Assembly: GCA_030695945.1 (NCBI GenBank)
Contig: JAUYOG010000004.1
Span: 1-64,000, forward strand
Length of the DNA: 64,000 bases
DNA from: Ramlibacter sp.
GTDB taxonomy: Bacteria > Pseudomonadota > Gammaproteobacteria > Burkholderiales > Burkholderiaceae_C
Direction: 5' to 3'
Shown: piece by piece, positions 9,981 through 18,156 of the stretch
Layout of the letters: each line of letters begins with the position of its first letter
Position numbering within the stretch: position 1 is the first letter of the stretch
Notes under the pieces: model-generated
What the model was told of the DNA's origin: nothing
What the model saw: only the letters and a program-made list of their open reading frames with translations
Databases searched by the model: none
Program-made: the position numbers and the translations under genes

Positions 9981-10970
9981 ATGAACCATTCCATCGATCG
10001 CCGCACGCTGCTGGGCGCGGGTGCCCTCCTCTCCGCCGGTGCCGTCCTGCCGGCCTGGGCCCAGACGCCGCCCACGCTGCGCTTTGCCGCCGTGTTCTCC
10101 GACAAGGACATCCGGGCCGAGATGATGAAGATGTTCGCCAAGGAGATCGAGGCCGACTACAAGGTGGAGATGTTCCTCAATTCCACGCTGTTCCGGCAGG
10201 GCACCGAACTGGTCGCCCTGCAGCGCGACAACCTGGAGATGGGCAACATCGCGCCGCAGGACATCTCCAAGCAGGTGCCGGCGTGGTCGCTGCTCACCTC
10301 GGCCTACCTGTTCCGCGACGCCAACCACCTGAGCAATTTCTTCGCGAGCGAACTGGGCGCGCAGATGAAGAAGATGGTGGAGGACCAGGTGAAGGTGAAG
10401 ATCCTGGGCCCGACCTTCTTCGGCACGCGCCACGTGGGCCTGAAGACCAAGAAGAAGATCAACGTGCCCGCCGACCTGGCCGGCGTGAAGCTGCGCATGC
10501 CGCCCGGCGAAACCTGGCAGATGCTGGGCAAGTCGCTCGGGGCCAACCCGACGCCGATGGCCTACGCCGAGACGTACACCGGCCTGCAGACCGGCGCCAT
10601 CGACGGCCAGGACAACCCGCTGCCCAACGTGCAGAACATGAAGTTCTACGAGGTGATGTCGCAGATCGTGCTGACGTCGCACCTGGTGGCCTTCGACCTG
10701 CTCACGGTGAACATGAAGACCTGGCAGGGCATGACGCCGGCCAAGCAGCGCGCCTTCCAGGCCGCCGCGGACAAGGCGATCGCCTGGAGCGCGGCCGAAC
10801 ACGGCAAGCGCGAGTCCGAGCTGGCCGAAACCTTCCGCAAGCAGGGCCTGGACGTGTATGTGCCCAACGTCAGCGCCTTCCGCGAGTACGCCCAGAAGGT
10901 CTACCTGGCCTCGGACGACGCCAAGACCTGGCCCCCCGGCATGCTCGACAAGATCAACGCGATGAAGTAA
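9981..10970 (+). CDS. TRAP transporter substrate-binding protein (DctP family)
   Basis: A 329-residue periplasmic receptor. The N-terminus (RRTLLGAGALLSAGAVLPAWA) is a twin-arginine-like or Sec signal ending near residue 28. The DctP fold is shown by LFRQGTELVALQRDNLEMG, by the conserved Arg of VKLRMPPGETW, which normally binds the substrate carboxylate, and by TYTGLQTGAIDGQDNPL. It binds an organic acid and delivers it to the DctQ/DctM permease encoded immediately downstream. The companion enzymes suggest quinate, shikimate or a related acid. GGAGA lies before ATG 9981. Confidence 0.92.
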   Translation: MNHSIDRRTLLGAGALLSAGAVLPAWAQTPPTLRFAAVFSDKDIRAEMMKMFAKEIEADYKVEMFLNSTLFRQGTELVALQRDNLEMGNIAPQDISKQVPAWSLLTSAYLFRDANHLSNFFASELGAQMKKMVEDQVKVKILGPTFFGTRHVGLKTKKKINVPADLAGVKLRMPPGETWQMLGKSLGANPTPMAYAETYTGLQTGAIDGQDNPLPNVQNMKFYEVMSQIVLTSHLVAFDLLTVNMKTWQGMTPAKQRAFQAAADKAIAWSAAEHGKRESELAETFRKQGLDVYVPNVSAFREYAQKVYLASDDAKTWPPGMLDKINAMK

Positions 10971-10980
10971 CGCGCAGCGC

Positions 10981-11487
10981 ATGACCGGCCGTTTGACAGC
11001 GTCGCTGCACCGCTTCGCCGAAGGCGTGGCGGCGGCATTGCTCGCCGTGATCTTCGTGGCCTTCATCGTGCAGATCACGCTGCGCTACGTGTTCAACTGG
11101 CCGGTGGGCTGGACCTCCGAACTCTCGCTGGCGGCCTGGCTGTGGCTGGTGCTGTGGGGAGCGGCGTTCGTGCTGAAGGACGAGGAGGAGATCCGCATCG
11201 ACCTCGTCGCGAGCCATGCGAACCGCCGCACGCGCCGTGCCATCGGCGCCGTGGGCGCCGTGAGCGTGATCGTCCTTTTCGGGATGTCGCTGCCGGCCTC
11301 CTGGGCCTACGTGACCTTCATGAAAGTCGAAAAGAGCTCCTACCTCGGCGTCCGCATGGACATCATGTACTCGATCTACATCGTCTTTGCCTTGGCCGTC
11401 ATCGCGCGCAGCCTGCGCCAGCTGGTACGCGGGCCTGCGCCCGGGCCGGCGGCCGGCGAGGCAGCCCTTCCTCCCTCCGCCTTGTGA
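10981..11487 (+). CDS. TRAP transporter small permease (DctQ family)
   Basis: A 168-residue inner-membrane protein with four hydrophobic segments (about residues 15-37, 45-66, 87-110 and 125-147) and the DctQ signature region WTSELSLAAWLWLVLWGAAF. It forms the membrane part of the TRAP transporter with DctM. It begins 10 bp after the receptor gene, and its stop codon overlaps the GTG start of DctM (GTGA). Confidence 0.92.
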   Translation: MTGRLTASLHRFAEGVAAALLAVIFVAFIVQITLRYVFNWPVGWTSELSLAAWLWLVLWGAAFVLKDEEEIRIDLVASHANRRTRRAIGAVGAVSVIVLFGMSLPASWAYVTFMKVEKSSYLGVRMDIMYSIYIVFALAVIARSLRQLVRGPAPGPAAGEAALPPSAL

Positions 11488-12785
11488 ATTTCACCAGCCC
11501 CCTCTCGCTGGCGCTGTACGCCATCGTGGCGCTCAGCCTGCTCGGCGTTCCGGTCGGGCACGCGATGATCGGCGGCTCCGTCCTGTACCTGTACCTCAAG
11601 GGCATGGACATGGGCACCGCCGCGGAACAACTCCTCAACGGCACCTACTCGAGTTTCCTGCTGCTGGCCATCCCGTTGTTCATCCTGGCGGCCAGCATCA
11701 TGAGCACCGGCAGCATCATGGACAGGCTGCTGCGCTTTTGCAACGCCATCGTGGGCCGCTTCCCCGGCGGCCTCGCGCAAGTCAACGTGCTGCAAAGCGT
11801 GGTGTTCGCCAGCATGTCGGGCTCCGCGCTGGCCGATGCCGCCGGGTCGGGCAAGGTGATGCAGGTGATGATGACCCGGCAGGGGAAGTACACGCCCGCC
11901 TTCGCCGCCGCGCTCAGCGCCGTCTCCTCCGTGATCGGGCCCATCCTGCCGCCGTCGATCCCGATGGTGCTGTACGCGCTGGTCTCGGGCACCTCCATCG
12001 GCTACCTGTTCATCGCCGGCGTGTTGCCGGGGCTGCTGCTGGGCGCCGTGCAGATGGGGTTGATCTACTACCTCGCGAAACGGCGCGGCTTCCCGGTGGA
12101 GGAACCCGTGCCGCTGCGTCACATGCCCCGGATCACGCTCGACGCTTTTCCGGCGCTCATGCTGCCCGTCATCCTGATGGGCTGCCTTTACAGCGGCGTG
12201 ACCACGCCCACGGAGGCGGCCGGCATCGCCGCCGCCTATGCGCTGCTGATTTCCGCCGGGCTGTACCGCAGCATGGGCTGGGGCGACCTGTATGGCTCGC
12301 TGCTCTCCAGCGCACGCCTGTCCATCTCCATCGGCATGCTGATCGCGGGTGCACTGGTGTTCAACTACGTCGTCACTTCCGAGAACATCCCCGCCACCCT
12401 CAGCATCGCGATGAAGGGCTGGGATTTCTCGCCCATGGGCTTCCTGCTGCTGGTCAACCTCATCCTGCTGGTGCTGGGTGCGTTCCTCGAGGGCTCGACC
12501 ATCATCCTGATCATCCTGCCGGTGCTGCTGCCCACGGCGACCGCGCTGGGCATCGACCCCGTCCACTTCGGGGTGATGGCGGTGCTCAACATCATGATCG
12601 GCCTCGTGACGCCGCCCTACGGATTGCTGCTGTTCATGATGACCCGCATCGCCGAGGTCTCGCTGGGGGAACTGCTGCGCGAGGCGTGGCCCTTCATCGT
12701 CGTGATGATCGGCGCGCTCGCGTTGGTGACGGTATGGCCGGGCATGGTGTTGTGGCTGCCGCGGCTGGCGGGATACACGGGGTGA
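11484..12785 (+). CDS. TRAP transporter large permease (DctM family)
   Basis: A 433-residue, sodium-coupled permease subunit with about 12 hydrophobic segments. Family features include FILAASIMSTGSIMDRLL, GSALADAAGSGKVM, the loop GPILPPSIPMVLY and, near the C-terminus, VTPPYGLLLFMM. Start: GTG 11484 overlapping the DctQ stop by four bases, indicating translational coupling. Second-to-last transporter piece of the putative quinate/shikimate operon; the dehydrogenase gene follows after 2 bp. Confidence 0.92.
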   Translation: MNFTSPLSLALYAIVALSLLGVPVGHAMIGGSVLYLYLKGMDMGTAAEQLLNGTYSSFLLLAIPLFILAASIMSTGSIMDRLLRFCNAIVGRFPGGLAQVNVLQSVVFASMSGSALADAAGSGKVMQVMMTRQGKYTPAFAAALSAVSSVIGPILPPSIPMVLYALVSGTSIGYLFIAGVLPGLLLGAVQMGLIYYLAKRRGFPVEEPVPLRHMPRITLDAFPALMLPVILMGCLYSGVTTPTEAAGIAAAYALLISAGLYRSMGWGDLYGSLLSSARLSISIGMLIAGALVFNYVVTSENIPATLSIAMKGWDFSPMGFLLLVNLILLVLGAFLEGSTIILIILPVLLPTATALGIDPVHFGVMAVLNIMIGLVTPPYGLLLFMMTRIAEVSLGELLREAWPFIVVMIGALALVTVWPGMVLWLPRLAGYTG

Positions 12786-12787
12786 AC

Positions 12788-13642
12788 ATGGCGGAGACCA
12801 AGCTCCTCGTCGGCCTGATCGGCGCCGGCATCCAGCTCTCGCTCACCCCCGCGATGCAGGAGGAGGAAGCGCGGCACCACGGGCTGCGCCTGCACTACCA
12901 GCTGATCGACCTGGACCGCACGCCGGGCTCACTGGCGCAGTTGCCGGCCTTGCTCACGGCGGCGCGCATCATGGGCTTCGCCGGGCTGAACATCACTTAC
13001 CCGTGCAAGCAGGCCGTGGTCCCGCTGCTGGACGATCTCTCGCCCGAGGCGCAGGCCATGGGCGCGGTGAACACCGTGGTCATCCGCGACGGGCGGCTCG
13101 CCGGCCACAACACGGACGGCTCGGGCTGGGCCTGGGGCTTTCGCCGCGCGCTCCCCGACGCCGACCTGGGCTGCGTCGTGCTGCTGGGCGCGGGTGGCGC
13201 CGGATCGGCGATCGCGCATGCGGTGTTGGGACTGGGTGCGGCACAGTTGCGCGTGGTGGACACGGATGCTGCAAAAGCGCAGGCCCTCGCCGATACGCTC
13301 AACGCGCGCCACGGCGCCCGCGTTGTCGCACCGCAGGACGCGGCGAAGGCCGTGGAGGGCGCGACCGGGCTGATCCACGCCACGCCCACCGGCATGGCCA
13401 AGCTGCCCGGCCTGCCGATCCCCGCCGCGCTGCTGCGCCCGTCGATGTGGGTGTCGGAGGTCGTCTACTTCCCGATCGAGACCGGGCTGCTGAAGGCGGC
13501 CCGCGCGATGGGCTGCCGCACGGTGGACGGCGGCACCATGGCCGTCGGCCAGGCCGTCGGCGCTTTCGAGCTGTTCACCGGCCTGAAGGCCGACGCGGCG
13601 CGCATGGAACGTCACTTCCGCCGGCTGGTCGCCGGCCGGTGA
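12788..13642 (+). CDS. Quinate/shikimate dehydrogenase, QsuD-like (AroE superfamily)
   Basis: A 284-residue dehydrogenase. The substrate loop reads QLSLTPAMQ with Ser18 and Thr20, the Ser-x-Thr pattern of catabolic quinate/shikimate dehydrogenase from Corynebacterium rather than the Ser-x-Ser of biosynthetic AroE. Catalytic Lys74 (GLNITYPCKQ) and Asp110 (GHNTDG) are present. The nucleotide site has GAGGAGSA (134-141) and VVDTD (156-160); an acidic residue at the end of the second strand, instead of the NRT motif, predicts NAD over NADP. End segments SEVVYFPIETGLLKAAR and GGTMAVGQAV match QsuD. With the dehydroquinase-like enzyme it would form the first steps of quinate/shikimate catabolism. 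Confidence 0.85.
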   Translation: MAETKLLVGLIGAGIQLSLTPAMQEEEARHHGLRLHYQLIDLDRTPGSLAQLPALLTAARIMGFAGLNITYPCKQAVVPLLDDLSPEAQAMGAVNTVVIRDGRLAGHNTDGSGWAWGFRRALPDADLGCVVLLGAGGAGSAIAHAVLGLGAAQLRVVDTDAAKAQALADTLNARHGARVVAPQDAAKAVEGATGLIHATPTGMAKLPGLPIPAALLRPSMWVSEVVYFPIETGLLKAARAMGCRTVDGGTMAVGQAVGAFELFTGLKADAARMERHFRRLVAGR

Positions 13643-13653
13643 CGCGCGAGGCC

Positions 13654-14334
13654 ATGATGCTGGGACACGCTGCGCTGGCGATGTGGTGGGACATGGCGCC
13701 TGGCATGCGCGACGAATTCGAGCACTGGCACTCGCACGAGCACTTCCCCGAGCGGCTGGCACTGCCGGGTTTCCTGCGCGCCTCGCGCTGGGCCGATGCC
13801 GGCGGCGGCGAAGGATTCTTCGTGCTGTACGAGCTGGCAACTTACGAAGCCCTCGTCTCCCCCGAATACGTCGCGCGGCTGAACGCCCCCAGCGAATGGT
13901 CGCGACGGATGATGCCGCACCACCGCCACATGGTGCGCAGCCAGTGTCGCGTTCTCGAAAGCCGCGGCAGCGCCGTGGCGGGCCACGCGATCACCGTGCG
14001 CCTTTCGCCGGCGGCGGGAGGCGAGGAACGCCTGCGCAGTTACCTGCACGCATTGGTGCAGGAGCTGCCGGCGCGGCCCGGCCTCACCGGCGCCCACCTG
14101 CTCAAGACAAATACGCCGGCCATCGCACCGACCACGGAGCAGAGGATTCGCAGCCTGGCCGACGGCGCGGCGGACTGGATCTTCATCGTGAACGGCTATG
14201 ACGTGCAGGCGCTGCGCCGCCTTGGCGGGGGCGAGCTATCGGATGAGGCATTGCAGGGCGCCGGCGCCGCGCCGGCTGCAAGCTCCGGGGATTACGGGCT
14301 CAGGCTTTCGATGGTGGGCGCGGACGCGCTCTGA
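13654..14334 (+). CDS. Uncharacterised protein, probable dimeric alpha/beta-barrel (EthD-like)
   Basis: A 226-residue soluble protein, MMLGHAALAMWWDMAPG at its start. The segment EFEHWHSHEHFPERLALPGF with clustered histidines, and a second half that repeats the same pattern more weakly, suggest two ferredoxin-like (EthD/ABM-type) repeats as found in small proteins of aromatic pathways. It begins 11 bp after the dehydrogenase stop and is the last gene of the operon. An ATG at 13657 is equally possible. I do not recognise a specific function; an accessory or isomerase role is conceivable but unproven. Confidence 0.7.
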   Translation: MMLGHAALAMWWDMAPGMRDEFEHWHSHEHFPERLALPGFLRASRWADAGGGEGFFVLYELATYEALVSPEYVARLNAPSEWSRRMMPHHRHMVRSQCRVLESRGSAVAGHAITVRLSPAAGGEERLRSYLHALVQELPARPGLTGAHLLKTNTPAIAPTTEQRIRSLADGAADWIFIVNGYDVQALRRLGGGELSDEALQGAGAAPAASSGDYGLRLSMVGADAL

Positions 14335-14464
14335 CAGCGTCCTCTCGGCAGCAGGGCTGCCCGCCCAGCCGGGTCAGCGGCTTCTTACACCCAGGTAGGC
14401 GCCGGGACGGCTTGGCTTGGCCGGCAGGCTGCGTACGCTTTTCCCTTTGATGAAGGAGCACATC

Positions 14465-14803
14465 ATGCAGCCAATTGAATTGAAGCAGCGTATCGACCGG
14501 GTCGAGCAGTGCGCCGACGAAGCAGAGCGGGCGATCCAGTCGGGATCGGTGCAGGGGGAGCTTCGCCAGTCGGTCGACGCCATGCACCAGCAGGCCCGCC
14601 AGGCCCAGCAGGCCTGCGCTTCCGGGCAGCAGCAGGGCGACCAGGGCCGTCTGCGCGAAGTCGTCGCGCAGCTCGAACAAGCGAGCGATCGCGCCATGCA
14701 AGCCTGCCGGAACGCCGGCAACGTCGACCCGAAGTTGCAGCAGGCATTGCAGAGCGCCCATGACGAGGCGTCGAGCCTCAAGAAGCAGCTGCAGATGGGC
14801 TGA
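14465..14803 (+). CDS. Small helical (coiled-coil) protein of unknown function
   Basis: A 112-residue, Gln- and Ala-rich protein without signal peptide or hydrophobic segment; heptad-like spacing throughout (KQRIDRVEQCADEAERAI, LREVVAQLEQASDRAMQ) predicts long helices. AAGGAG at 14453-14458 positions ATG 14465 as start, even though an in-frame ATG lies at 14450. The gene stands alone, between the quinate-type operon and a bidirectional terminator. No function can be assigned. Confidence 0.7.
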   Translation: MQPIELKQRIDRVEQCADEAERAIQSGSVQGELRQSVDAMHQQARQAQQACASGQQQGDQGRLREVVAQLEQASDRAMQACRNAGNVDPKLQQALQSAHDEASSLKKQLQMG

Positions 14804-14814
14804 CCGCAGGACGC

Positions 14815-14844
14815 AAAAAAAAGGGCCGCTTGCGCGGCCCTTTT
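14815..14844. terminator. Bidirectional rho-independent terminator
   Basis: A seven-base GC stem (14823-14829 with 14834-14840) with a four-base loop, flanked by an A tract on the left and TTTT on the right. It separates the convergent ends of the small coiled-coil gene and the BMP lipoprotein gene and can serve both. Confidence 0.88.
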
Positions 14845-14869
14845 GTCGTTCGAACGATGGTTCGACCGG

Positions 14870-16030
14870 TTACTTCTTGTCGCCGCCCGGCACCTTGCCT
14901 TCGACGCCCTTGACGTACCAGTTGATGCCGCCCAGGAACTTGTCGTCGGCCACGGCATCCTTGGCCAGGACTTCCTTGCCGGCGTTGTTCACCAGCGGGC
15001 CCTTCCAGATCGAGAAGCTGCCGTCTTTCAGGCCGGCCTTCACTTCGTCGAGCTTCTTCTTGGCGTCTTCCGGCACGTCGGCCGCGACGGAGACCATGTC
15101 GATGGCGCCTTCCTTGACGCCCCACCAGGTCTGGCCCGTCGCCCACTTGCCCTCCAGCGCGTCACGCGTGGCCTTGATGTAGTAAGGGGCCCAGTTGATG
15201 ATGGCCGAGCCGAGGTGCGCCTTCGGGCCGTAGGCCGTCATGTCGCTGTCCCAGCCGAAGGCGCGCTTGCCCATCTTCTCCGCGGTCTGCAGCACGGCCG
15301 ACGAGTCGGTGTTCTGCATCAGCACGTCGGCGCCGCCGTTGATCAGCGACGTGGCGGCTTCGGTTTCCTTGGGCGGGTTGAACCACTCGTTCACCCACAC
15401 CACCTTGACCTTGACCTTCGGGTTCATCGACTGCGCGCCCAGCGTGAAGCTGTTGATGTTGCGCACGACTTCCGGGATCGGGATCGAGGCCACCACGCCC
15501 AGCGTGTTGGTCTTGGTCATCTTGCCGGCGATCACGCCGGCCATGTACGCGCCCTCGTAGGTGCGGCTGTCGTAGGTGCGCATGTTCTCGGCCGTCTTGT
15601 AGCCGGTGGCGTGCTCGAACTTCACGTCCTTGCTGTCGGCCGCGACCTTCAGCATAGGCTCCATGTAGCCGAACGTGGTGCCGAAGATCAGCTTGTTGCC
15701 CTGGCCCACCATGTCGCGGATCACGCGCTCGGCGTCGGCCGACTCGGGCACTTTCTCGACGAAGCTCGTGACGATCTTGTCGCCGAATTCCTTTTCGATC
15801 GCCTTGCGGCCGTTGTCGTGCGCGAAGGTCCAGCCGCCGTCGCCCACGGGGCCGACATAGGCGAAGGCGATCTTCAGCGGTTCGGGCTTGGGCGCGGGCG
15901 CAGCCGCCGGAGCCGGCGCGGGTGCTGGCGGCGGGGGCGGCTCGGACTTGCCGCAGCCCACCAGGGCGGCGGCGGCCAGCGCGGACAGCGTGGCCAGCTT
16001 CAACATCGAACGCTTCTTCAGGTCGGTCAT
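14870..16030 (-). CDS. BMP-family ABC transporter substrate-binding lipoprotein
   Basis: A 386-residue receptor. MTDLKKRSMLKLATLSALAAAALVGCG is a lipoprotein signal with lipobox LVGC; a Pro/Ala linker (about residues 32-50) follows, then a Bmp/PnrA domain with FGTTFGYMEPMLKVA, PIPEVVRNINSFTLG, VKVKVVWVNEWFNPP and GWDSDMTAYG. It is the last gene of a four-gene operon with two permeases and a double ATPase, closing at the terminator 14815-14844. Closely related to the soluble receptor at 2969-4045. Known members bind purine nucleosides or related bases; the surrounding purine genes support that here. ATG 16030 is preferred to an upstream alternative start. Confidence 0.92.
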   Translation of the reverse strand: MTDLKKRSMLKLATLSALAAAALVGCGKSEPPPPPAPAPAPAAAPAPKPEPLKIAFAYVGPVGDGGWTFAHDNGRKAIEKEFGDKIVTSFVEKVPESADAERVIRDMVGQGNKLIFGTTFGYMEPMLKVAADSKDVKFEHATGYKTAENMRTYDSRTYEGAYMAGVIAGKMTKTNTLGVVASIPIPEVVRNINSFTLGAQSMNPKVKVKVVWVNEWFNPPKETEAATSLINGGADVLMQNTDSSAVLQTAEKMGKRAFGWDSDMTAYGPKAHLGSAIINWAPYYIKATRDALEGKWATGQTWWGVKEGAIDMVSVAADVPEDAKKKLDEVKAGLKDGSFSIWKGPLVNNAGKEVLAKDAVADDKFLGGINWYVKGVEGKVPGGDKK

Positions 16031-16070
16031 TTCAGGGTCCTTCTCCGGGGTGGTTATGGGCAAACAGCGA

Positions 16071-16994
16071 TTATGAGCCGGGATAAAACGGCTTGCCAAG
16101 CGAGGCCGGCATGTTGATCCGGATCCAGGCGGGGTTGCGGGAAATGAGCGCCAGCACCACGATGGTGGCGACGTAGGGCAGCATGGTAAGGAACTGGCTG
16201 GGAATGTCCACGCCGATGCCCTGGAAGTGGAACTGCAGCATGGTCACGCCGCCGAACAAGTAAGCCCCCAGCAGCACCCGGGCCGGCCGCCAGGTGGCGA
16301 AGGTCGTGAGGGCCAGCGCGATCCAGCCCTTGCCGGCAACCATGCCCTCGACCCACAGCGGCGTGTAGATGACCGAGATGTAGGCGCCCGCCAGCCCGCA
16401 GAGCGCCCCGCCCGCCACGACGGCCGCGAGGCGGATGCGGCGCACCGGGTAGCCGAGGGCGTGGGCCGAATCCGGCGACTCCCCGACCGAGCGCAGCACC
16501 AACCCCGTACGGGAGCGGTAGAGGAACCAGACCAACCACGCCACCAGGGCGATCGCCAGGTACACGATGGGGTGCTGGCGGAACACCGCCGGCCCCACCA
16601 GCGGGATGTCGCCCAGCAGCGGGAAGGCGAAGTGCGGCCGCTCGGGCAGCTTCTCCTGCACATAGGCGATGCCGGCGAAGGCCGAGAAGCCCGCGCCGAA
16701 CAGGCTGAGCGCAAGGCCGGTGGCGTACTGGTTGGTGTTCAGCCAGATCACCAGCAGGCCGAACACCGCCGCCAGCAGCGCGCCCGCGCCCATGCCGGCC
16801 GCGAAGCCCAGCCAGTCGTTGCCGGTATGGACCACCGTGGCGAAGCCCGCGATGGCGGCGCAGAGCATCATGCCCTCGGCGCCGAGGTTGACGATGCCCG
16901 CCTTCTCGTTGATCAACAGGCCCAGCGCCGCGATGGCGAGCACGGTGCCGGCGTTGAGCGTGGCCGCTAAAAGCAGTGCGTAGGATTCCATCAT
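16071..16994 (-). CDS. BMP-family ABC transporter permease (second subunit)
   Basis: A 307-residue inner-membrane protein of the branched-chain/nucleoside permease type with eight or more hydrophobic segments. LLINEKAGIVNLGAEGMML near the N-terminus is the hallmark of the smaller permease in NupQ/YufQ-type nucleoside importers. Pairs with the permease encoded at 17077-18156. ATG 16994 (MMESYA). It is separated from the other permease gene by an 82 bp spacer carrying nested hairpins. Confidence 0.92.
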   Translation of the reverse strand: MMESYALLLAATLNAGTVLAIAALGLLINEKAGIVNLGAEGMMLCAAIAGFATVVHTGNDWLGFAAGMGAGALLAAVFGLLVIWLNTNQYATGLALSLFGAGFSAFAGIAYVQEKLPERPHFAFPLLGDIPLVGPAVFRQHPIVYLAIALVAWLVWFLYRSRTGLVLRSVGESPDSAHALGYPVRRIRLAAVVAGGALCGLAGAYISVIYTPLWVEGMVAGKGWIALALTTFATWRPARVLLGAYLFGGVTMLQFHFQGIGVDIPSQFLTMLPYVATIVVLALISRNPAWIRINMPASLGKPFYPGS

Positions 16995-17070
16995 GCCTCC
17001 GACGGGCCGCCCTTAGGAGGCATGCGCCCCCTCGGGGGGCAGTGCGGCGGCGTAGCCGCAAACGTGGGGG
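16993..17070. repeat. Nested hairpin repeat between permease genes
   Basis: Three palindromes in a row: 16993-17022 (ATGCCTCC...GGAGGCAT), 17026-17040 (GCCCCCTCGGGGGGC) and 17044-17059 (GCGGC...GCCGC). The arrangement resembles short intergenic repeats common in Comamonadaceae genomes. It lies inside the importer operon and may stabilise or divide the transcript. Confidence 0.6.
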
Positions 17071-17076
17071 TCGACA

Positions 17077-18156
17077 TCAGTGGGCTCCCTTCAGGGTCGC
17101 GGGCGCGGAGAAGCGGATTCGATACGCCATCAAGGTGTCGCACGCCAGCAGCGTGAACAGCAGCAGTCCCTGGAACACGCCGGTCAGCGACTTGGGCAGG
17201 CCCAGGCGCGACTGCGCGAGCTCGCCACCGATGTAGAACATGCTCATGAGGATGGCGGAAAAGACCATGCCCACCGGATGCAGGCGGCCGACGAAGGCGA
17301 CGATGATCGCCGCGAAGCCGTAGCCGGCCGGCACGTAAGGCGTGAGCTGGCCGATCGGGCCCGCCACTTCCAGCGCGCCGGCGAGCCCCGCGGCGCCGCC
17401 GGAGACCAGCAAGGCGACCCACAGGCCCCTGCGCGAAGAAAAGCCCGCATAACGCGCGGCGGCCGGCGCCAGCCCGCCCACCTGCTGGGCGAACCCGGCT
17501 CGGGTGCGGAACAGGAAGACCCACAGCGCCGCCGCGCCCACGAGCGCGACCAGCAGGCCGACGCTCACGCGCGAGCCCTGCATCAGGCGCGGGATCTGCG
17601 TCACGGACTCGAATGTCTTGGTCTGTGGGAAGTTGTAGCCGCCCGGGTCCTTCCACGGCCCGTACACCAGGAGGCTCAGCACCATGTCGGCGACATAGAC
17701 CAGCATCAGGCTCACCAGGATCTCGTTGGCGTTGAACTTGTCGCGCAGGAGCGCCGTCAGGCCCGCCCACGCCATGCCGCCCAGCGTGCCGGCCAGCACG
17801 ATCGCGACCACGATCCAGCGGCTGCTGTCCTTGTCGGCGAGCAGCGCGACGCCGCCCGCCACGACGGCGCCGATGATGAACTGCCCCTCCGCGCCGATGT
17901 TCCAGACGTTCGAGCGGAAACACACCGCCAGCCCGAGCGCGATGATGAGCAACGGCGTCGCCTTCACCATCAGTTCGCCCAGCGCGTACGGCGACTTGAT
18001 CGGCTCCCAGAAGAACACCTGAAGGCCCTTGACGGGGTCCTTGCCCAGCAGCATGAAGAGGAAGACGCCGATGACGACGGTGATGGCCAGCGCCAGCAGC
18101 GGCGAAGCCAGGCTCCAGAACTGCGATGCCTGCGGGCGGGGTTCGAGCTTAAGCAT
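17077..18156 (-). CDS. BMP-family ABC transporter permease (first subunit)
   Basis: A 359-residue polytopic membrane protein of the NupP/YufP type. Typical elements: FRSNVWNIGAEGQFIIGA, LNPANEI-like block FNANEILVSLMLVYVAD and GYGFAAIIVAFVGRLHP. Start chosen at ATG 18156 with AAGGA upstream; ATG 18171 (MKDAT) is also possible and has a GGGAGG stretch before it. The start overlaps the 3' end of the ATPase gene by eight bases, so translation is probably coupled. Confidence 0.92.
   Translation of the reverse strand: MLKLEPRPQASQFWSLASPLLALAITVVIGVFLFMLLGKDPVKGLQVFFWEPIKSPYALGELMVKATPLLIIALGLAVCFRSNVWNIGAEGQFIIGAVVAGGVALLADKDSSRWIVVAIVLAGTLGGMAWAGLTALLRDKFNANEILVSLMLVYVADMVLSLLVYGPWKDPGGYNFPQTKTFESVTQIPRLMQGSRVSVGLLVALVGAAALWVFLFRTRAGFAQQVGGLAPAAARYAGFSSRRGLWVALLVSGGAAGLAGALEVAGPIGQLTPYVPAGYGFAAIIVAFVGRLHPVGMVFSAILMSMFYIGGELAQSRLGLPKSLTGVFQGLLLFTLLACDTLMAYRIRFSAPATLKGAH

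Noticed and set aside
14815..14844. Part of an intergenic repeat family
   Set aside because: The short GC stem with A and T tracts is an ordinary bidirectional terminator, without similarity to the repeat cores.
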